Source: a virus
Length of the DNA: 64,000 nt
IMG/VR virus record: IMGVR_UViG_3300042090_002405
Coordinates: 17,288-81,287 of that record
Reading direction: 5' to 3' (one strand)
Made by a program: the position numbers and the translations under genes. The notes under the pieces were generated by a model. It was not told the origin of the DNA and searched no databases. It worked only from the letters and a program-made list of their open reading frames with translations. This document shows, piece after piece, positions 14,424 through 22,487 of the stretch (position 1 is the first letter of the stretch; each line of letters opens with the position of its first letter).

Positions 14424-14587
14424 ACCGCGCCGAGCATGCGTACGCCGGTCTCCATGATGTGACGTCGATCGGCGTCGTTCGCGTGGTGGCAGTCGAACAG
14501 AACACGATTCGCGTGATAGGATGGGTACGCCGTCCGCGCCAGAAACCGTATCGCGCGCTGCGCCCTTTTTGCGAGGAGCCGTCATGA
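14420..14587 (+). CDS. Small basic protein
   Basis: 55 residues, hand-translated: HAYAGLHDVTSIGVVRVVAVEQNTIRVIGWVRRPRQKPYR, a beta-rich core with a basic end. ATGA overlaps. Unknown function. Confidence 0.55.
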   Translation: MNRAEHAYAGLHDVTSIGVVRVVAVEQNTIRVIGWVRRPRQKPYRALRPFCEEPS

Positions 14588-14907
14588 GCGTCCAATTCAT
14601 CGTGCAAGTCTTCGTGTCTTCGAGGTCCAAGCTTGAAGCGCCCGACATTGAAGGAGTGGTGTACGACGTCGCTAGCACAAGCACGTTTCATGGATGTTCG
14701 TGGACCTACCACGACGGAACGGCAGTCGGGGGACTATATCAGTTCGAGCGCAGTCTCCACACGCCGGAGGACGCAGAGGCCTCGACGATCATCCGTGACA
14801 TTCAACGGGGTATTCGGCGTGCGGTCGGCGCGGGCCCGACCATAGACGTGCGCGTTCTGAACGCTGATCAGGCTAGATGGGTAGTTGAATTGAGGCGGCG
14901 GGGATAG
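14584..14907 (+). CDS. Alpha/beta protein closing the small-gene operon
   Basis: 107 residues: a strand (VQFIVQVFVSSR), SWTYHDGTAVGGLYQFERSLHT, then helical region and VDVRVLNADQARWVV. The GLYQFE segment weakly resembles SIYQFEAALASHGA in the adjacent 648-residue minus protein; I do not press the link. Ends one base before the convergent gene's stop. Confidence 0.55.
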   Translation: MSVQFIVQVFVSSRSKLEAPDIEGVVYDVASTSTFHGCSWTYHDGTAVGGLYQFERSLHTPEDAEASTIIRDIQRGIRRAVGAGPTIDVRVLNADQARWVVELRRRG

Positions 14908-14908
14908 A

Positions 14909-16855
14909 TCAGTCCCCGCGTACGGGGCCTTCGGCCGCGGACCGTTTCGGCCTCACCGTCGATCGCGGCGGATTCCGGCTCAAGATGAACTCCACGTATC
15001 CGCCCTCTTGGTCGGCGTGCTGCTTGGCCTCGCCGTAGTCGCGGAAGGGGCCGGCGACGGCGCGGCCGTCCACGTCGACGGCGATGTAATCGCGAACGGC
15101 ATGCCCCCCGGCTTCCGCGATGGTTCCTCCTTGAGGGCCGCTCATCGCTCTACGGTTCGATAGTCCGTGCGCCGGAGAATGCTCTACGATCGGCTCCGCG
15201 TTGGCCGGCAGCCTATCGATCGTCTTCCGCTCGCCCGGCGCGTGCGTGTGCCAGTAGCCGCCCTCGGACCAAACGCAGGATTCGGCGTACCAGCCGTCCT
15301 CCAGCGGGAAGTAGAGTCTTGTTTCGCCGTCGACGACGCTTACGTGGGTCGCGCCCTCGCGCTGGGCGTGCGCGATGAGCTCGGGGAGGGTAGAGAAATC
15401 AGCAACTAGGTGTTGCGTCTCGCGAGCCCGCTTGCTCGTCAAAGGCGGATACTCATCGATGACATCGGCCCCGTAATGCAGGGTGACCCGATATCCCTGT
15501 CGTGCATGCGTCAATGCGGATACTCTCGCCCTACGTTCGTCGTGCGCAAACGTCGCGCTTGCTAACGAATGGGTCCCGTAATCAGGGCGCGAGAGAGTGA
15601 GCCACCAACCTTCATGCTCTTCGGAGACGGTCTCGTGCATTTCTCGCATTCCGCGCCCCGCCATCGGCCCATGCCCCGGCTGCGTCGTGGCCAGATTCGA
15701 CGCCTCTTCGCGACTCCACCATCGTTGCCAGGATGGACCGAAACGGTGGCCGCCGTCGATCGGCTGAATCGCATGTGCAATGGCGCCATCGATATGGGCT
15801 CCATGCGACGCTAGAGCTGCCTCGAATTGATAAATCGACGGCGTGGATCCTTGCACATGCCACTCAACAGTGACCTTGTCAGACTGGATGTCGTGTGGCG
15901 TGGGGGCGCCTTTGGCGTAGAGGTTGGTAGCCTTGTAGTCGTAGATGACTACGTCGCCGACTTTCCACTCGAACGCCGTCTTGTACGGATCTGCGACCAT
16001 GTGCGGCTGTCCGAACATGCGAACTAAGTCGGAGTATTTTGCAAGGAGGATATTCTCGTCGCGCAGGAAGACAGGTCCGGACGGTTCCGTCTTGCCGCAT
16101 CGGCCGGCCACGGTTCCCCGCACCTCTCCGACTTCTCCGCCCTCCGCAAGTGCCGCCGCCAGCGCATCCCGGATGGTGTAGAGCTCGTCGATGTCTTTCT
16201 TCGAGAAGGTCCCCTTGCCGAGGTGGTACTTCTTCCCTGTTTTTTTCACCTTGCCGATGTCGGTCTCGATGTTCGCCAAGGCATCGCGAATGACCTCCGC
16301 GGGAGCCTCCCCGCCGCTACTGTAGATCGCATAGAGCGGATCCCCCTGCCCGGCCCACCAGTTCTGAAAGAGCTGCAACGCTTCGTAGTCGTAGATTATG
16401 ATCACACGGTCGGCGTCCACGGGATGATGGTGTTGGCGAACTACGGGCTTCGGGCTCATCGGCGTCTCCAAGTACGAGGACTCTTCTTTCAGGCCTTCGG
16501 TGCTTCCGTAGGGCGCAGGGGCCACGACGGAGAGAGGTTCTTCAGCGGGGCGAATCGCGTCCTCCCATGTGAGCTTCTCACGGATCCACCATGCAGGCGC
16601 GCCAGTAAGCCACGCCTCGCCGCGGGGGCTGATCCGCACTAGCAAATCGATGATCTTGTCGCCGATTTTGTCCGCGCGTCCTTCGAACCGTTCAAGTTTC
16701 GCGCGCTCGGCCCGTGTGATCCAGTTCTGCCAGCGCGGGTCGGAATAACCGTACCGAGCTTGCAGCGAAGATCGGTACTCGTCGGCAGCGGCGCGCGCCG
16801 TCGCGTAGGACGCGTGCAGATCATCCCATCTTCGTCTGTCGGCCGCGGTAGGCAT
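14909..16855 (-). CDS. 648-residue multi-domain protein, unknown
   Basis: The first 90 residues are helical and charged (WDDLHASYATARAAADEYRSS). The phrase IYDYEA (about 152) and VIYDYKA (about 300) may mark two related segments. Trp-rich parts (FQNWWAGQ, SWQRWWSREE, EGGYWHTH) and a final domain DYIAVDVDGRAVAGPFRDYGEAKQHADQEGGYVEFI follow; the latter resembles small phage DUF-type repeats. No catalytic motif recognised and no signal peptide. Convergent with the small-gene operon; transcribed with the acidic protein upstream. Confidence 0.6.
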   Translation of the reverse strand: MPTAADRRRWDDLHASYATARAAADEYRSSLQARYGYSDPRWQNWITRAERAKLERFEGRADKIGDKIIDLLVRISPRGEAWLTGAPAWWIREKLTWEDAIRPAEEPLSVVAPAPYGSTEGLKEESSYLETPMSPKPVVRQHHHPVDADRVIIIYDYEALQLFQNWWAGQGDPLYAIYSSGGEAPAEVIRDALANIETDIGKVKKTGKKYHLGKGTFSKKDIDELYTIRDALAAALAEGGEVGEVRGTVAGRCGKTEPSGPVFLRDENILLAKYSDLVRMFGQPHMVADPYKTAFEWKVGDVVIYDYKATNLYAKGAPTPHDIQSDKVTVEWHVQGSTPSIYQFEAALASHGAHIDGAIAHAIQPIDGGHRFGPSWQRWWSREEASNLATTQPGHGPMAGRGMREMHETVSEEHEGWWLTLSRPDYGTHSLASATFAHDERRARVSALTHARQGYRVTLHYGADVIDEYPPLTSKRARETQHLVADFSTLPELIAHAQREGATHVSVVDGETRLYFPLEDGWYAESCVWSEGGYWHTHAPGERKTIDRLPANAEPIVEHSPAHGLSNRRAMSGPQGGTIAEAGGHAVRDYIAVDVDGRAVAGPFRDYGEAKQHADQEGGYVEFILSRNPPRSTVRPKRSAAEGPVRGD

Positions 16856-16857
16856 TT

Positions 16858-17322
16858 TTACCGGCGTCTCCTCGACTCCATCACGTGCGTCGGCGGGGTC
16901 GATACGACGGGCGGGGGCGGTACTTCCTCCTCTTCCTCTTCTTCCTCCTCATCGTTCTCTTCGTCGTTCTCTTCGTCCCCCTCGCATCCCTCGTCCTCTT
17001 CTTCCTCGTCTTCTTCAAACTCTTCCTGGATCTCGTCCCACAGCTCCCGGGCGCCGTCTTCGTGTTCGAACCATGTCACCTCGAAGCATCCGTCCACCTG
17101 CTCGAACACCGCCGCAACGCTCGTGTCCAAAAGCGCGTCGTCGCTGTCGTCGAGTGCAACGTTCTCGTCCGCGATGCTCCGGATGCGCATCCGCGTGGAG
17201 GGACTTATCCAGAGAAGTCCGTACCAGTTGCCGTCGACGTCCTCCTCTTCCTCGTCGGCGCCCCCGTCTTGCGTGAGCTCGTACGCGTACCGATCGAGGT
17301 TGTTGCTGAATTTTCCGGGCAT
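16858..17322 (-). CDS. Strongly acidic protein with poly-Glu tail
   Basis: 154 residues from the ATG at 17322, chosen over the ATG two codons earlier because GGAGG then sits at proper spacing. Residues 1-85 look globular (NNLDRYAYEL, WYGLLWISPSTRMRIRSI); about 95-145 are almost entirely Glu/Asp; the end is Pro-rich then RRRR. Acidic tails of this kind mimic DNA or bind basic proteins. DNA mimicry is only a possibility. Confidence 0.6.
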   Translation of the reverse strand: MPGKFSNNLDRYAYELTQDGGADEEEEDVDGNWYGLLWISPSTRMRIRSIADENVALDDSDDALLDTSVAAVFEQVDGCFEVTWFEHEDGARELWDEIQEEFEEDEEEEDEGCEGDEENDEENDEEEEEEEEEVPPPPVVSTPPTHVMESRRRR

Positions 17323-17353
17323 CGTCATCTCCTCCAAAGTCCGTGCATACGAT

Positions 17354-18769
17354 CTACGAGAGCACGATCGCGCTCGGCACCACCGGTACCGCAAGCGCGA
17401 GTTGCAGCGTACGCCCGAAGAGGCCGCTCAGGAAGGTCGGAGCGGGGTTCATCGTCTGAGGGCTCAGGGGCGGGTTAGGAGGAGGGATCGCCGTACCCGG
17501 ATTGACGAACTCCCCCACGAGGGTCTCGAGTTGCGCCGCGTTCGGAGGGGACCCCAACGGCGGAGCGACGAGTTGCGCACTCGAGAGGATTGAGTTGTCA
17601 TTGAGCCCGACCCACGGGCTCGTCAACGTCAATAGTCCAGGGGAGATCGCGGCGATGATGTAGCTCTGAGGGACGCCCCCGAAGGGCGTGTCGACGGTAG
17701 GCTGCGCCGTGAACTGAATTCCCTGGCCCGCGCTGAGGGTGCCTGTCAGATCGGCAGAGACGGGCACGCTCGGCGATCCGGGGCTCAGCGTGAACCCTGC
17801 GGGCAAGATCGGCGCGGAGTTGCCCTGTTGCGCGAGCGCCGCGAAAGACGGCGGCATGTACCCTAACGGCCGAGTGATCAGAAGTTGGGTTTGATCAGTC
17901 AGGAGTTGAAACTGAGCTTGTGAGATTCCGACGGGAATCGCGGGCGGTATCGTCGACAGCTCGCAGAGAGTGATCTGCCCGACGCTGTTCCCGAAGCTCC
18001 CTGCTGTCGCAACAGACATCGAGAGGATGTCGTAGATGTCAACGCTTCCCGCGGCGAGCGTCACGGGGGCGGGGTACTTCCCTGCGAGCGATGTTGTCAC
18101 AGTGAAGGGCCCAGCTCCCGTAGAATCCAGGTACTCGATCGTGACGGACTGCGCGCCCGTACCCGGCGGGATCGCTGGAGTTGTCGGCACGCCGGCGGTA
18201 TCGAGGGGCGACGTCGAGTAGATCGCCGCGGTGACGGCTGGTGCGGGGATCATCACTGCCGCCGTGCCGTCGGCCGAAAACGGGCCCGTATAGGGCGTCG
18301 TTAAAGCAACGAATGTCGGAAAGACCCCAGCGACCGTATAGAACACGCCCGGCTGTGAGGCGAACTGCACAATATTGCCGAGGGAGAGTGACGGCCTTTC
18401 GCTCACCGTTGTGAGGGCGTTCACGTCGCCAGGTGTTGTGAGGAAGAACCCCGGCAACGGCTTCGCCTGCAACAAAGGTCCCGGACGTCCCGGCGGGATC
18501 GCCGTGATAGGCCTACCGGGGAACGATGGCGGCGCGGTCGGCGTGTGCGTCGCGTCCGTGTTCAATACGATCGTTCGCGTGGCCGTCGTCGCCGTATTCG
18601 TCGTCGTGTCGCCCGCGACGGTCAACCCGAAAAGCTGGCCGAGCACAGGATCGGCGACGCCTCCTTGTGTGTAGAGCTCCACGTCGGCTAGCTCGGCTGC
18701 GGCTTGTGCGGGCCCATACGAGGTGCCGGCGACGGAGACGGTGTACGCGAGAGTGATCTGGGACGTCAT
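17354..18769 (-). CDS. Putative virion/adhesin protein with beta repeats
   Basis: 471 residues rich in Thr, Pro, Gly and Val, no Lys-rich or enzymatic segments. Two segments share one pattern: LGNIVQFASQPGVFYTVAG with FVALTTPYTG, and AGQGIQFTAQP with LLTLTSPWVG, about 220 residues apart. Beta repeats of this sort occur in phage surface proteins. It starts MTSQITLAYTVSV with no signal peptide, as expected for a protein assembled inside the cell. Confidence 0.6.
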   Translation of the reverse strand: MTSQITLAYTVSVAGTSYGPAQAAAELADVELYTQGGVADPVLGQLFGLTVAGDTTTNTATTATRTIVLNTDATHTPTAPPSFPGRPITAIPPGRPGPLLQAKPLPGFFLTTPGDVNALTTVSERPSLSLGNIVQFASQPGVFYTVAGVFPTFVALTTPYTGPFSADGTAAVMIPAPAVTAAIYSTSPLDTAGVPTTPAIPPGTGAQSVTIEYLDSTGAGPFTVTTSLAGKYPAPVTLAAGSVDIYDILSMSVATAGSFGNSVGQITLCELSTIPPAIPVGISQAQFQLLTDQTQLLITRPLGYMPPSFAALAQQGNSAPILPAGFTLSPGSPSVPVSADLTGTLSAGQGIQFTAQPTVDTPFGGVPQSYIIAAISPGLLTLTSPWVGLNDNSILSSAQLVAPPLGSPPNAAQLETLVGEFVNPGTAIPPPNPPLSPQTMNPAPTFLSGLFGRTLQLALAVPVVPSAIVLS

Positions 18770-19067
18770 GCGCCGAGCCTAGCGGATGCCGAAGACGGCG
18801 CCGAGGTCGAAAACGATAGTCGAAGCGAGTAGAGGGCCAGGGATAGCTCTGGGCCTCGCTCGGATCTTGTCCTTGGGCGTGCGTGGGGCATGCGATGGGG
18901 CGGGGTCGGCAGGGGAGCCAGAGACACGCCGTGAGACAACCTGGTATGTGCCCGCGGGATGCGGGGTATGCGTGTTCGAAAGGAAACCACGGCAGGGCCG
19001 GATTTGGCCTCTCGGGGGTACCTAAATTGATTGCTTGCGGCCAACCTTATGGTGCTAAGATTGGCGG
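18770..19067. other. Intergenic region before the recombinase
   Basis: About 300 bases without a convincing gene; the 92-codon minus frame over most of it is Arg/Pro/Ser-rich noise. Position next to an integrase makes this a natural place for an attachment site, but I find no tRNA remnant and no clear direct repeat. TAAGAT lies at 19056-19061, six bases before the recombinase GTG. Confidence 0.4.
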
Positions 19068-20357
19068 GTGTCAGATGGTGTAGTATTACGTAGGCGAAGA
19101 CGGCGCCAATGGGCCGCGCCAGGGGCCGTCCCCGTGCGGCGAAAGCGCTACCGCGCGCGCCCGCGGCCGCTACAGGGTCCTAGCGTCGCGCCCCCTTCGC
19201 TACCGTCCGTCGATACGGCGGGGCTCGTGTTGGCATCAAGTGCCCCGACGGTTGATGCGGTTGATGCGGCCCTCGCGCGCGACACTCCCGATGATGTGAG
19301 GGCACGTCTTGCGGTGCGGCAGTATGTGCAATCTCAGCTCTCCCGGCGCAGTAGGGAGAACGCGGTAGACGCGCTTCGTCGCATCGCTCGGATAGCAAGG
19401 AACGACCCGACGGCCCCAGCCGAAGCCTTCCCATGGCCCTCCATCTCCATGGAGATGGCTGAAATGATTCGGCGCGTGCTATCCGATCAGACGTTGCCTG
19501 GAGCGGCCTCGCCGATCTCACCAGGTACAGCCAACCTGACGTTGTCACATCTACGCGGCATCGTGCGGACGATGCACAAGATGGGTCTCATTGGCGAGAA
19601 ACAGCTCTCTATCGCGCAGCCGATGATGATCAAGAACCTGCGAGCGACGCGCAACGAACGCGGAGACTCATTGTCAGTCGACGTGGAGCAAAAACTACGT
19701 CGGGCCGCTCGAGCGCTTGGCGGCTATCGAGGAACGATGCTGAATACGGCTATCGTGGTCGCGATTGGTGCGGGTCTTCGCCGCGAAGAGGTCGCAGGCC
19801 TCATGCTTCACGGTTTGCGTAAGCCGGGGTTGCTGACGGTCATCGGCAAGGGCAACAAGGAACGGGACCATGCGATCGACCCGCAAATGCAGGCCGCGAT
19901 TGACGAATGGATGACGGAACGTGCGAAGCTTCAACCGGGCCATCACAATCTTTTTTGCTCGCCCGATCGCCCTGAACAGAAACTCTCGACCTGGAGCTTT
20001 TGGTCTTTGCTCCGCAAAGTCGCACACACGGCGTTTGGGGGATCTAGGCCGTGCGGGGGCGACTGCCCATGCTTGGATGTGCTAACCGGGCCGCACGATT
20101 TTCGTCGGACGTTCGCTACACGAATGTTCGCTGCTGGCTTCGACATACGCGAGGTGCAAGTGCTCATGGGGCACGCATCACCAGAGACCACGGCTCGCTA
20201 CGACAAGCGAGCCAAGTCGGATCTCTTAGAGAAACGCCGCCGCATGCGAATGTTCACCGTCGAAGAGTCCGTGGGTGAGATCAAAGATCCTGAGGAGCTT
20301 CTCGCGCTCATTCCGAAAGAACCGAAACGACCGCGATCTAGAAGAGGCACATCATGA
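19068..20357 (+). CDS. Tyrosine recombinase / integrase
   Basis: 429 residues. All catalytic residues are visible: R237 (GLRREE), K260 (GKGNKERDH), H342 and R345 (HDFRRTF), H368 (LMGHAS) and Y377 (ARYDKR). A Cys-rich loop (C328, C332, C334) just before HxxR is unusual and could bind a metal. An N-terminal SAM-like core-binding region lies at about 75-185, after a 60-residue Arg-rich lead. GTG start, probably leaderless. It could integrate the element, resolve genome dimers, or invert a segment; no att site is assigned. Confidence 0.9.
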   Translation: MSDGVVLRRRRRRQWAAPGAVPVRRKRYRARPRPLQGPSVAPPSLPSVDTAGLVLASSAPTVDAVDAALARDTPDDVRARLAVRQYVQSQLSRRSRENAVDALRRIARIARNDPTAPAEAFPWPSISMEMAEMIRRVLSDQTLPGAASPISPGTANLTLSHLRGIVRTMHKMGLIGEKQLSIAQPMMIKNLRATRNERGDSLSVDVEQKLRRAARALGGYRGTMLNTAIVVAIGAGLRREEVAGLMLHGLRKPGLLTVIGKGNKERDHAIDPQMQAAIDEWMTERAKLQPGHHNLFCSPDRPEQKLSTWSFWSLLRKVAHTAFGGSRPCGGDCPCLDVLTGPHDFRRTFATRMFAAGFDIREVQVLMGHASPETTARYDKRAKSDLLEKRRRMRMFTVEESVGEIKDPEELLALIPKEPKRPRSRRGTS

Positions 20358-20404
20358 ACGCGTGGGCGAACGGGGTGTGTCTAGTTCCGCACGTCCGGCG
20401 GCCG

Positions 20405-20620
20405 TTACTCGTCCTCGTAGCCTTCTCCCTTAGTCGACACCATTTCCACAACTACCAAGCCGAACATGACGAGGACAAGAATGGGCCACCCGATGGTAGC
20501 GACCATTACCCCGGGCCACGTACGGGCAATTCCCTTTCGCGAGATGAACACGAAGACACGACCGATGAGCAAGTACAGAAATAGCAAGAGCCCAGCAAGA
20601 GCCCCAGCATCAAAGCGCAC
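20405..20620 (-). CDS. Small membrane protein, two spans
   Basis: 71 residues: hydrophobic helix about 7-27 (ALAGLLLFLYLLIGRVFVFI), a basic turn (SRKGIARTWPG), and a second helix about 39-60. Acidic C-terminus. Size and shape allow a holin or a virion-membrane protein. Start of a leftward run of small membrane and regulatory genes' 3' end. Confidence 0.55.
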   Translation of the reverse strand: MRFDAGALAGLLLFLYLLIGRVFVFISRKGIARTWPGVMVATIGWPILVLVMFGLVVVEMVSTKGEGYEDE

Positions 20621-20629
20621 CTCGAAAGA

Positions 20630-20887
20630 TCAGAGTGACTTTAGCGCGTACACTCCGGTGATCGCCCCCGAGATGCTCGTCACGGCGTTCGCCACCCCCG
20701 CCACCGTCGCAAGAACATCGAGCAGCTTCTGCCAGACTTCCGGCCCCTCCGTGACAGCGGCGGTCGCGCGAGACGCGATCACAAGCTTTCGTTCCTCGTC
20801 GGTGCCGTCGAGGAGCACGGCGGCTTGCTCCTCAGAGAGCCAAGGGGCCGCGACGATCATCTGCGCGACGAGCTCGGCGCGGGTCAT
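20630..20887 (-). CDS. Small protein with C-terminal hydrophobic region
   Basis: 85 residues from the ATG at 20887 after AGGAGAG. Helical start (AELVAQMIVAAPWLSEEQAAVLL), then a weakly hydrophobic end (VLATVAGVANAVTSISGAITGVYAL). Overlaps the 24-residue gene before it by ATGA. Unknown role. Confidence 0.55.
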   Translation of the reverse strand: MTRAELVAQMIVAAPWLSEEQAAVLLDGTDEERKLVIASRATAAVTEGPEVWQKLLDVLATVAGVANAVTSISGAITGVYALKSL

Positions 20888-20958
20888 GATCGGCTCTCCT
20901 CGATCGCCCAGAGGAGAAGACCTATCGCGCAGCCTAGGGTGAAGGCCAAAAGATGCAT
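20884..20958 (-). CDS. 24-residue single-span membrane peptide
   Basis: Hand-translated: MHLLAFTLGCAIGLLLWAIE then ESRS. Almost entirely one transmembrane helix, with its stop overlapping the next ATG. It lies between the Cys-lipoprotein-like gene and the 85-residue gene, an arrangement compatible with a lysis or virion-membrane cassette. Confidence 0.4.
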   Translation of the reverse strand: MHLLAFTLGCAIGLLLWAIEESRS

Positions 20959-20960
20959 GG

Positions 20961-21227
20961 CTATTGGGGGCAACCGGCGTCGATGGGATCGGTCGCCGTC
21001 GGCGTGATCCGGTGTCGTGCTTGGATTGCTCGCGCGGCGCACACGTTTGCCAGATCAAGAATGCGTCCGACGCCCCCCTCTTGCTGATGACTTGCAGCAA
21101 GAACCGACAGCCGCACCTCTTGGTCGAGCGCGGCTTTGTCCTCCGCATAGAGCTGATGACACGCGAGGACGGACATCGTAGCGGGGAGCGCCGATAGCAC
21201 GGACAGGACGATGAGCTCTCTTTTCAC
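20961..21227 (-). CDS. Small exported protein, possible spanin-type lipoprotein
   Basis: 88 residues from a GTG in a TGTGA overlap. Basic start (KRE), hydrophobic core LIVLSVLSALPATMSVLA then Cys, like a lipobox; the mature part is charged and helical (QLYAEDKAALDQEVRLSVLAA). Outer-membrane spanins have this size and layout. I cannot confirm without a partner inner spanin. Confidence 0.5.
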   Translation of the reverse strand: MKRELIVLSVLSALPATMSVLACHQLYAEDKAALDQEVRLSVLAASHQQEGGVGRILDLANVCAARAIQARHRITPTATDPIDAGCPQ

Positions 21228-21361
21228 AGCGTTCCCCCGTCCTCTACGGTCCATGTCCCCTGCGGATAGCAATACGCCCACGCAAGCGTCATCGCCACGG
21301 TCATGATGATGCAAGTCACGACGGAGAGGAGAGCAACGTTGCTCCAATCCTTTTGTGTCAC
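21224..21361 (-). CDS. 45-residue membrane protein
   Basis: GTG start in a GTGA overlap with the preceding gene. TQKDWSNVALLSVVTCIIMTVAMTLAWAYCYP forms one strong transmembrane helix with a short polar end. Could be the holin or inner spanin partner of the neighbouring exported protein. Confidence 0.5.
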   Translation of the reverse strand: MTQKDWSNVALLSVVTCIIMTVAMTLAWAYCYPQGTWTVEDGGTL

Positions 21362-21543
21362 GATTGCACCATCGATCGGGGTGTGTCCGGCTTCCGGCAA
21401 GCCTCGAGCACCGCCATCTGTACGTGCGGAGGGAATTCGGCGAGCCAGCCAAAGCACCGTCGAAGAAGGTTCGTCGAAACGTTCAACGATTCGGCGCCTT
21501 GGGCGAGGATCGAGGGGCTATAACGTTGCGGATCGAAAGGCAT
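21358..21543 (-). CDS. Small helical protein
   Basis: 61 residues: MPFDPQRYSPSILAQGAESLNVS, then LLRRCFGWLAEFPPHVQMAVLEACRK. Good coding character; coupled by GTGA to the membrane peptide downstream. Function unknown. Confidence 0.5.
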   Translation of the reverse strand: MPFDPQRYSPSILAQGAESLNVSTNLLRRCFGWLAEFPPHVQMAVLEACRKPDTPRSMVQS

Positions 21544-21557
21544 GGAAGAGCGCGGAT

Positions 21558-21794
21558 TTACTCGCGCTTGCGTGAGGATGCAAGAGGCGCATCGAGGATC
21601 AACTGCTCGAGCGTCCCCGACCGCGTCTGTACACGCTCCGTTGCGAGTTTTTTTAGATGCGCGAGGGCCTCGCGCGAAAGCGTGAACGTCGCCATTTGAC
21701 GGGTTCGCTGCTCGTTGGTGCGGGTTGGGGTGCCGGAACGTCTTCGCAGCGAATCGGCCCCGGACATCTCCAGCATCTTCTTCGTTGGTCTCAC
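21558..21794 (-). CDS. Ribbon-helix-helix-like protein with basic lead
   Basis: 78 residues from a GTG at 21794, three bases after the previous stop. The second half (MATFTLSREALAHLKKLATERVQTRSGTLEQLILDAP) has RHH strand-helix-helix order; the first half is Arg/Thr-rich and basic. An internal ATG would give just the 45-residue RHH core. Likely a DNA-binding regulator of this small-gene cluster. Confidence 0.55.
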   Translation of the reverse strand: MRPTKKMLEMSGADSLRRRSGTPTRTNEQRTRQMATFTLSREALAHLKKLATERVQTRSGTLEQLILDAPLASSRKRE

Positions 21795-21796
21795 GA

Positions 21797-22063
21797 CTAA
21801 ACCTCGTCGTCGGATCGAGCGGTTCGGGTGGCTCGTTCGCGTAGCGAGGCGACGACACCGCGGTTGTACTCTGCGCATGCCCGATCGAACGCGCTAGTTC
21901 CCTCTTTGACGCCCCACTTCTTGGCGCACGCGGTCGCTCCCATCGCGTTGATCGTTGATTCGTTCCATCCGGCGGATTGCGCGGCAGCCTCCTCCGCTCG
22001 CTCTGCCCGGGTCACGCGGTCGCGGGCGGCCATGAGTCTGGTGCGCAGGGTTTCCCTGTTCAT
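21797..22063 (-). CDS. Small helical protein
   Basis: 88 residues: ETLRTRLMAARDRVTRAERAEEAAAQSAGW, NAMGATACAKKWG, then DRACAEYNRGVVASLRERAT. Helical and charged; overlaps the next gene upstream by ATGA. Unknown function. Confidence 0.55.
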   Translation of the reverse strand: MNRETLRTRLMAARDRVTRAERAEEAAAQSAGWNESTINAMGATACAKKWGVKEGTSAFDRACAEYNRGVVASLRERATRTARSDDEV

Positions 22064-22302
22064 GACCGCACCTCGTCCAGGATCCAGCCGAGTCGTTCCC
22101 TGACGCGCGCAGGGACCTTTGCCTCGGGCACGAGTTCCCACTCCCCACCGCCGGTCTGGGGCCCGCTAACCGTCGCCCCGAATCCGCCGTTCCACGAGCC
22201 GTCCTCGTCGGCGAGATAGAACCCCCATCGCGAATCGGGGTCAGGCACCTGCACGAGCCAGGTTCGGCCAGAGCGAACGTAACCGAGTGCCGGCGCGTTC
22301 AC
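22060..22302 (-). CDS. Small beta-rich protein
   Basis: 80 residues: GYVRSGRTWLVQVPDPDSRWGFYLADEDGSWNGGF, Trp-rich strands, then an amphipathic end (VPARVRERLGWILDE). Unknown function. Overlaps both neighbours. Confidence 0.55.
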   Translation of the reverse strand: MNAPALGYVRSGRTWLVQVPDPDSRWGFYLADEDGSWNGGFGATVSGPQTGGGEWELVPEAKVPARVRERLGWILDEVRS

Positions 22303-22487
22303 GACGCCACCTCGGCCGCCCGCTCAGCGTCGGCGCGTGTCGCATAGACTTCGATCGTATCGTCGTCTACGTAGCCGGCGAGCAGATTGATCGTCGTACG
22401 AAACCCGCTGTCGGATCTCGTGCACCGACGCCTCGACCTCCGCTTCCGCCACCGACGTAGGCAGGGAAGTGTCGATCCACCCGTCAT
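22299..22487 (-). pseudogene. C-terminal part of a small protein lacking its own start
   Basis: Only the last 32 residues (TTINLLAGYVDDDTIEVYATRADAERAAEVAS) look like protein; the first half of this frame is an Arg-rich shadow of the 22324 gene. No start codon precedes the good part. The upstream gene reads well up to SVHEIRQRV and then degenerates exactly where this one becomes good, so the two probably form one protein split by a one-base frame change near 22400. Confidence 0.4.

Noticed and set aside
13254-14684. 476-residue minus-strand frame
   Set aside because: Antisense to eight coupled small genes; Arg/Ser/Pro-rich and without a ribosome site.
18950-19000. GTTCGAA near 18973 as a tRNA T-loop remnant
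   Set aside because: No acceptor stem or anticodon arm can be drawn around it.
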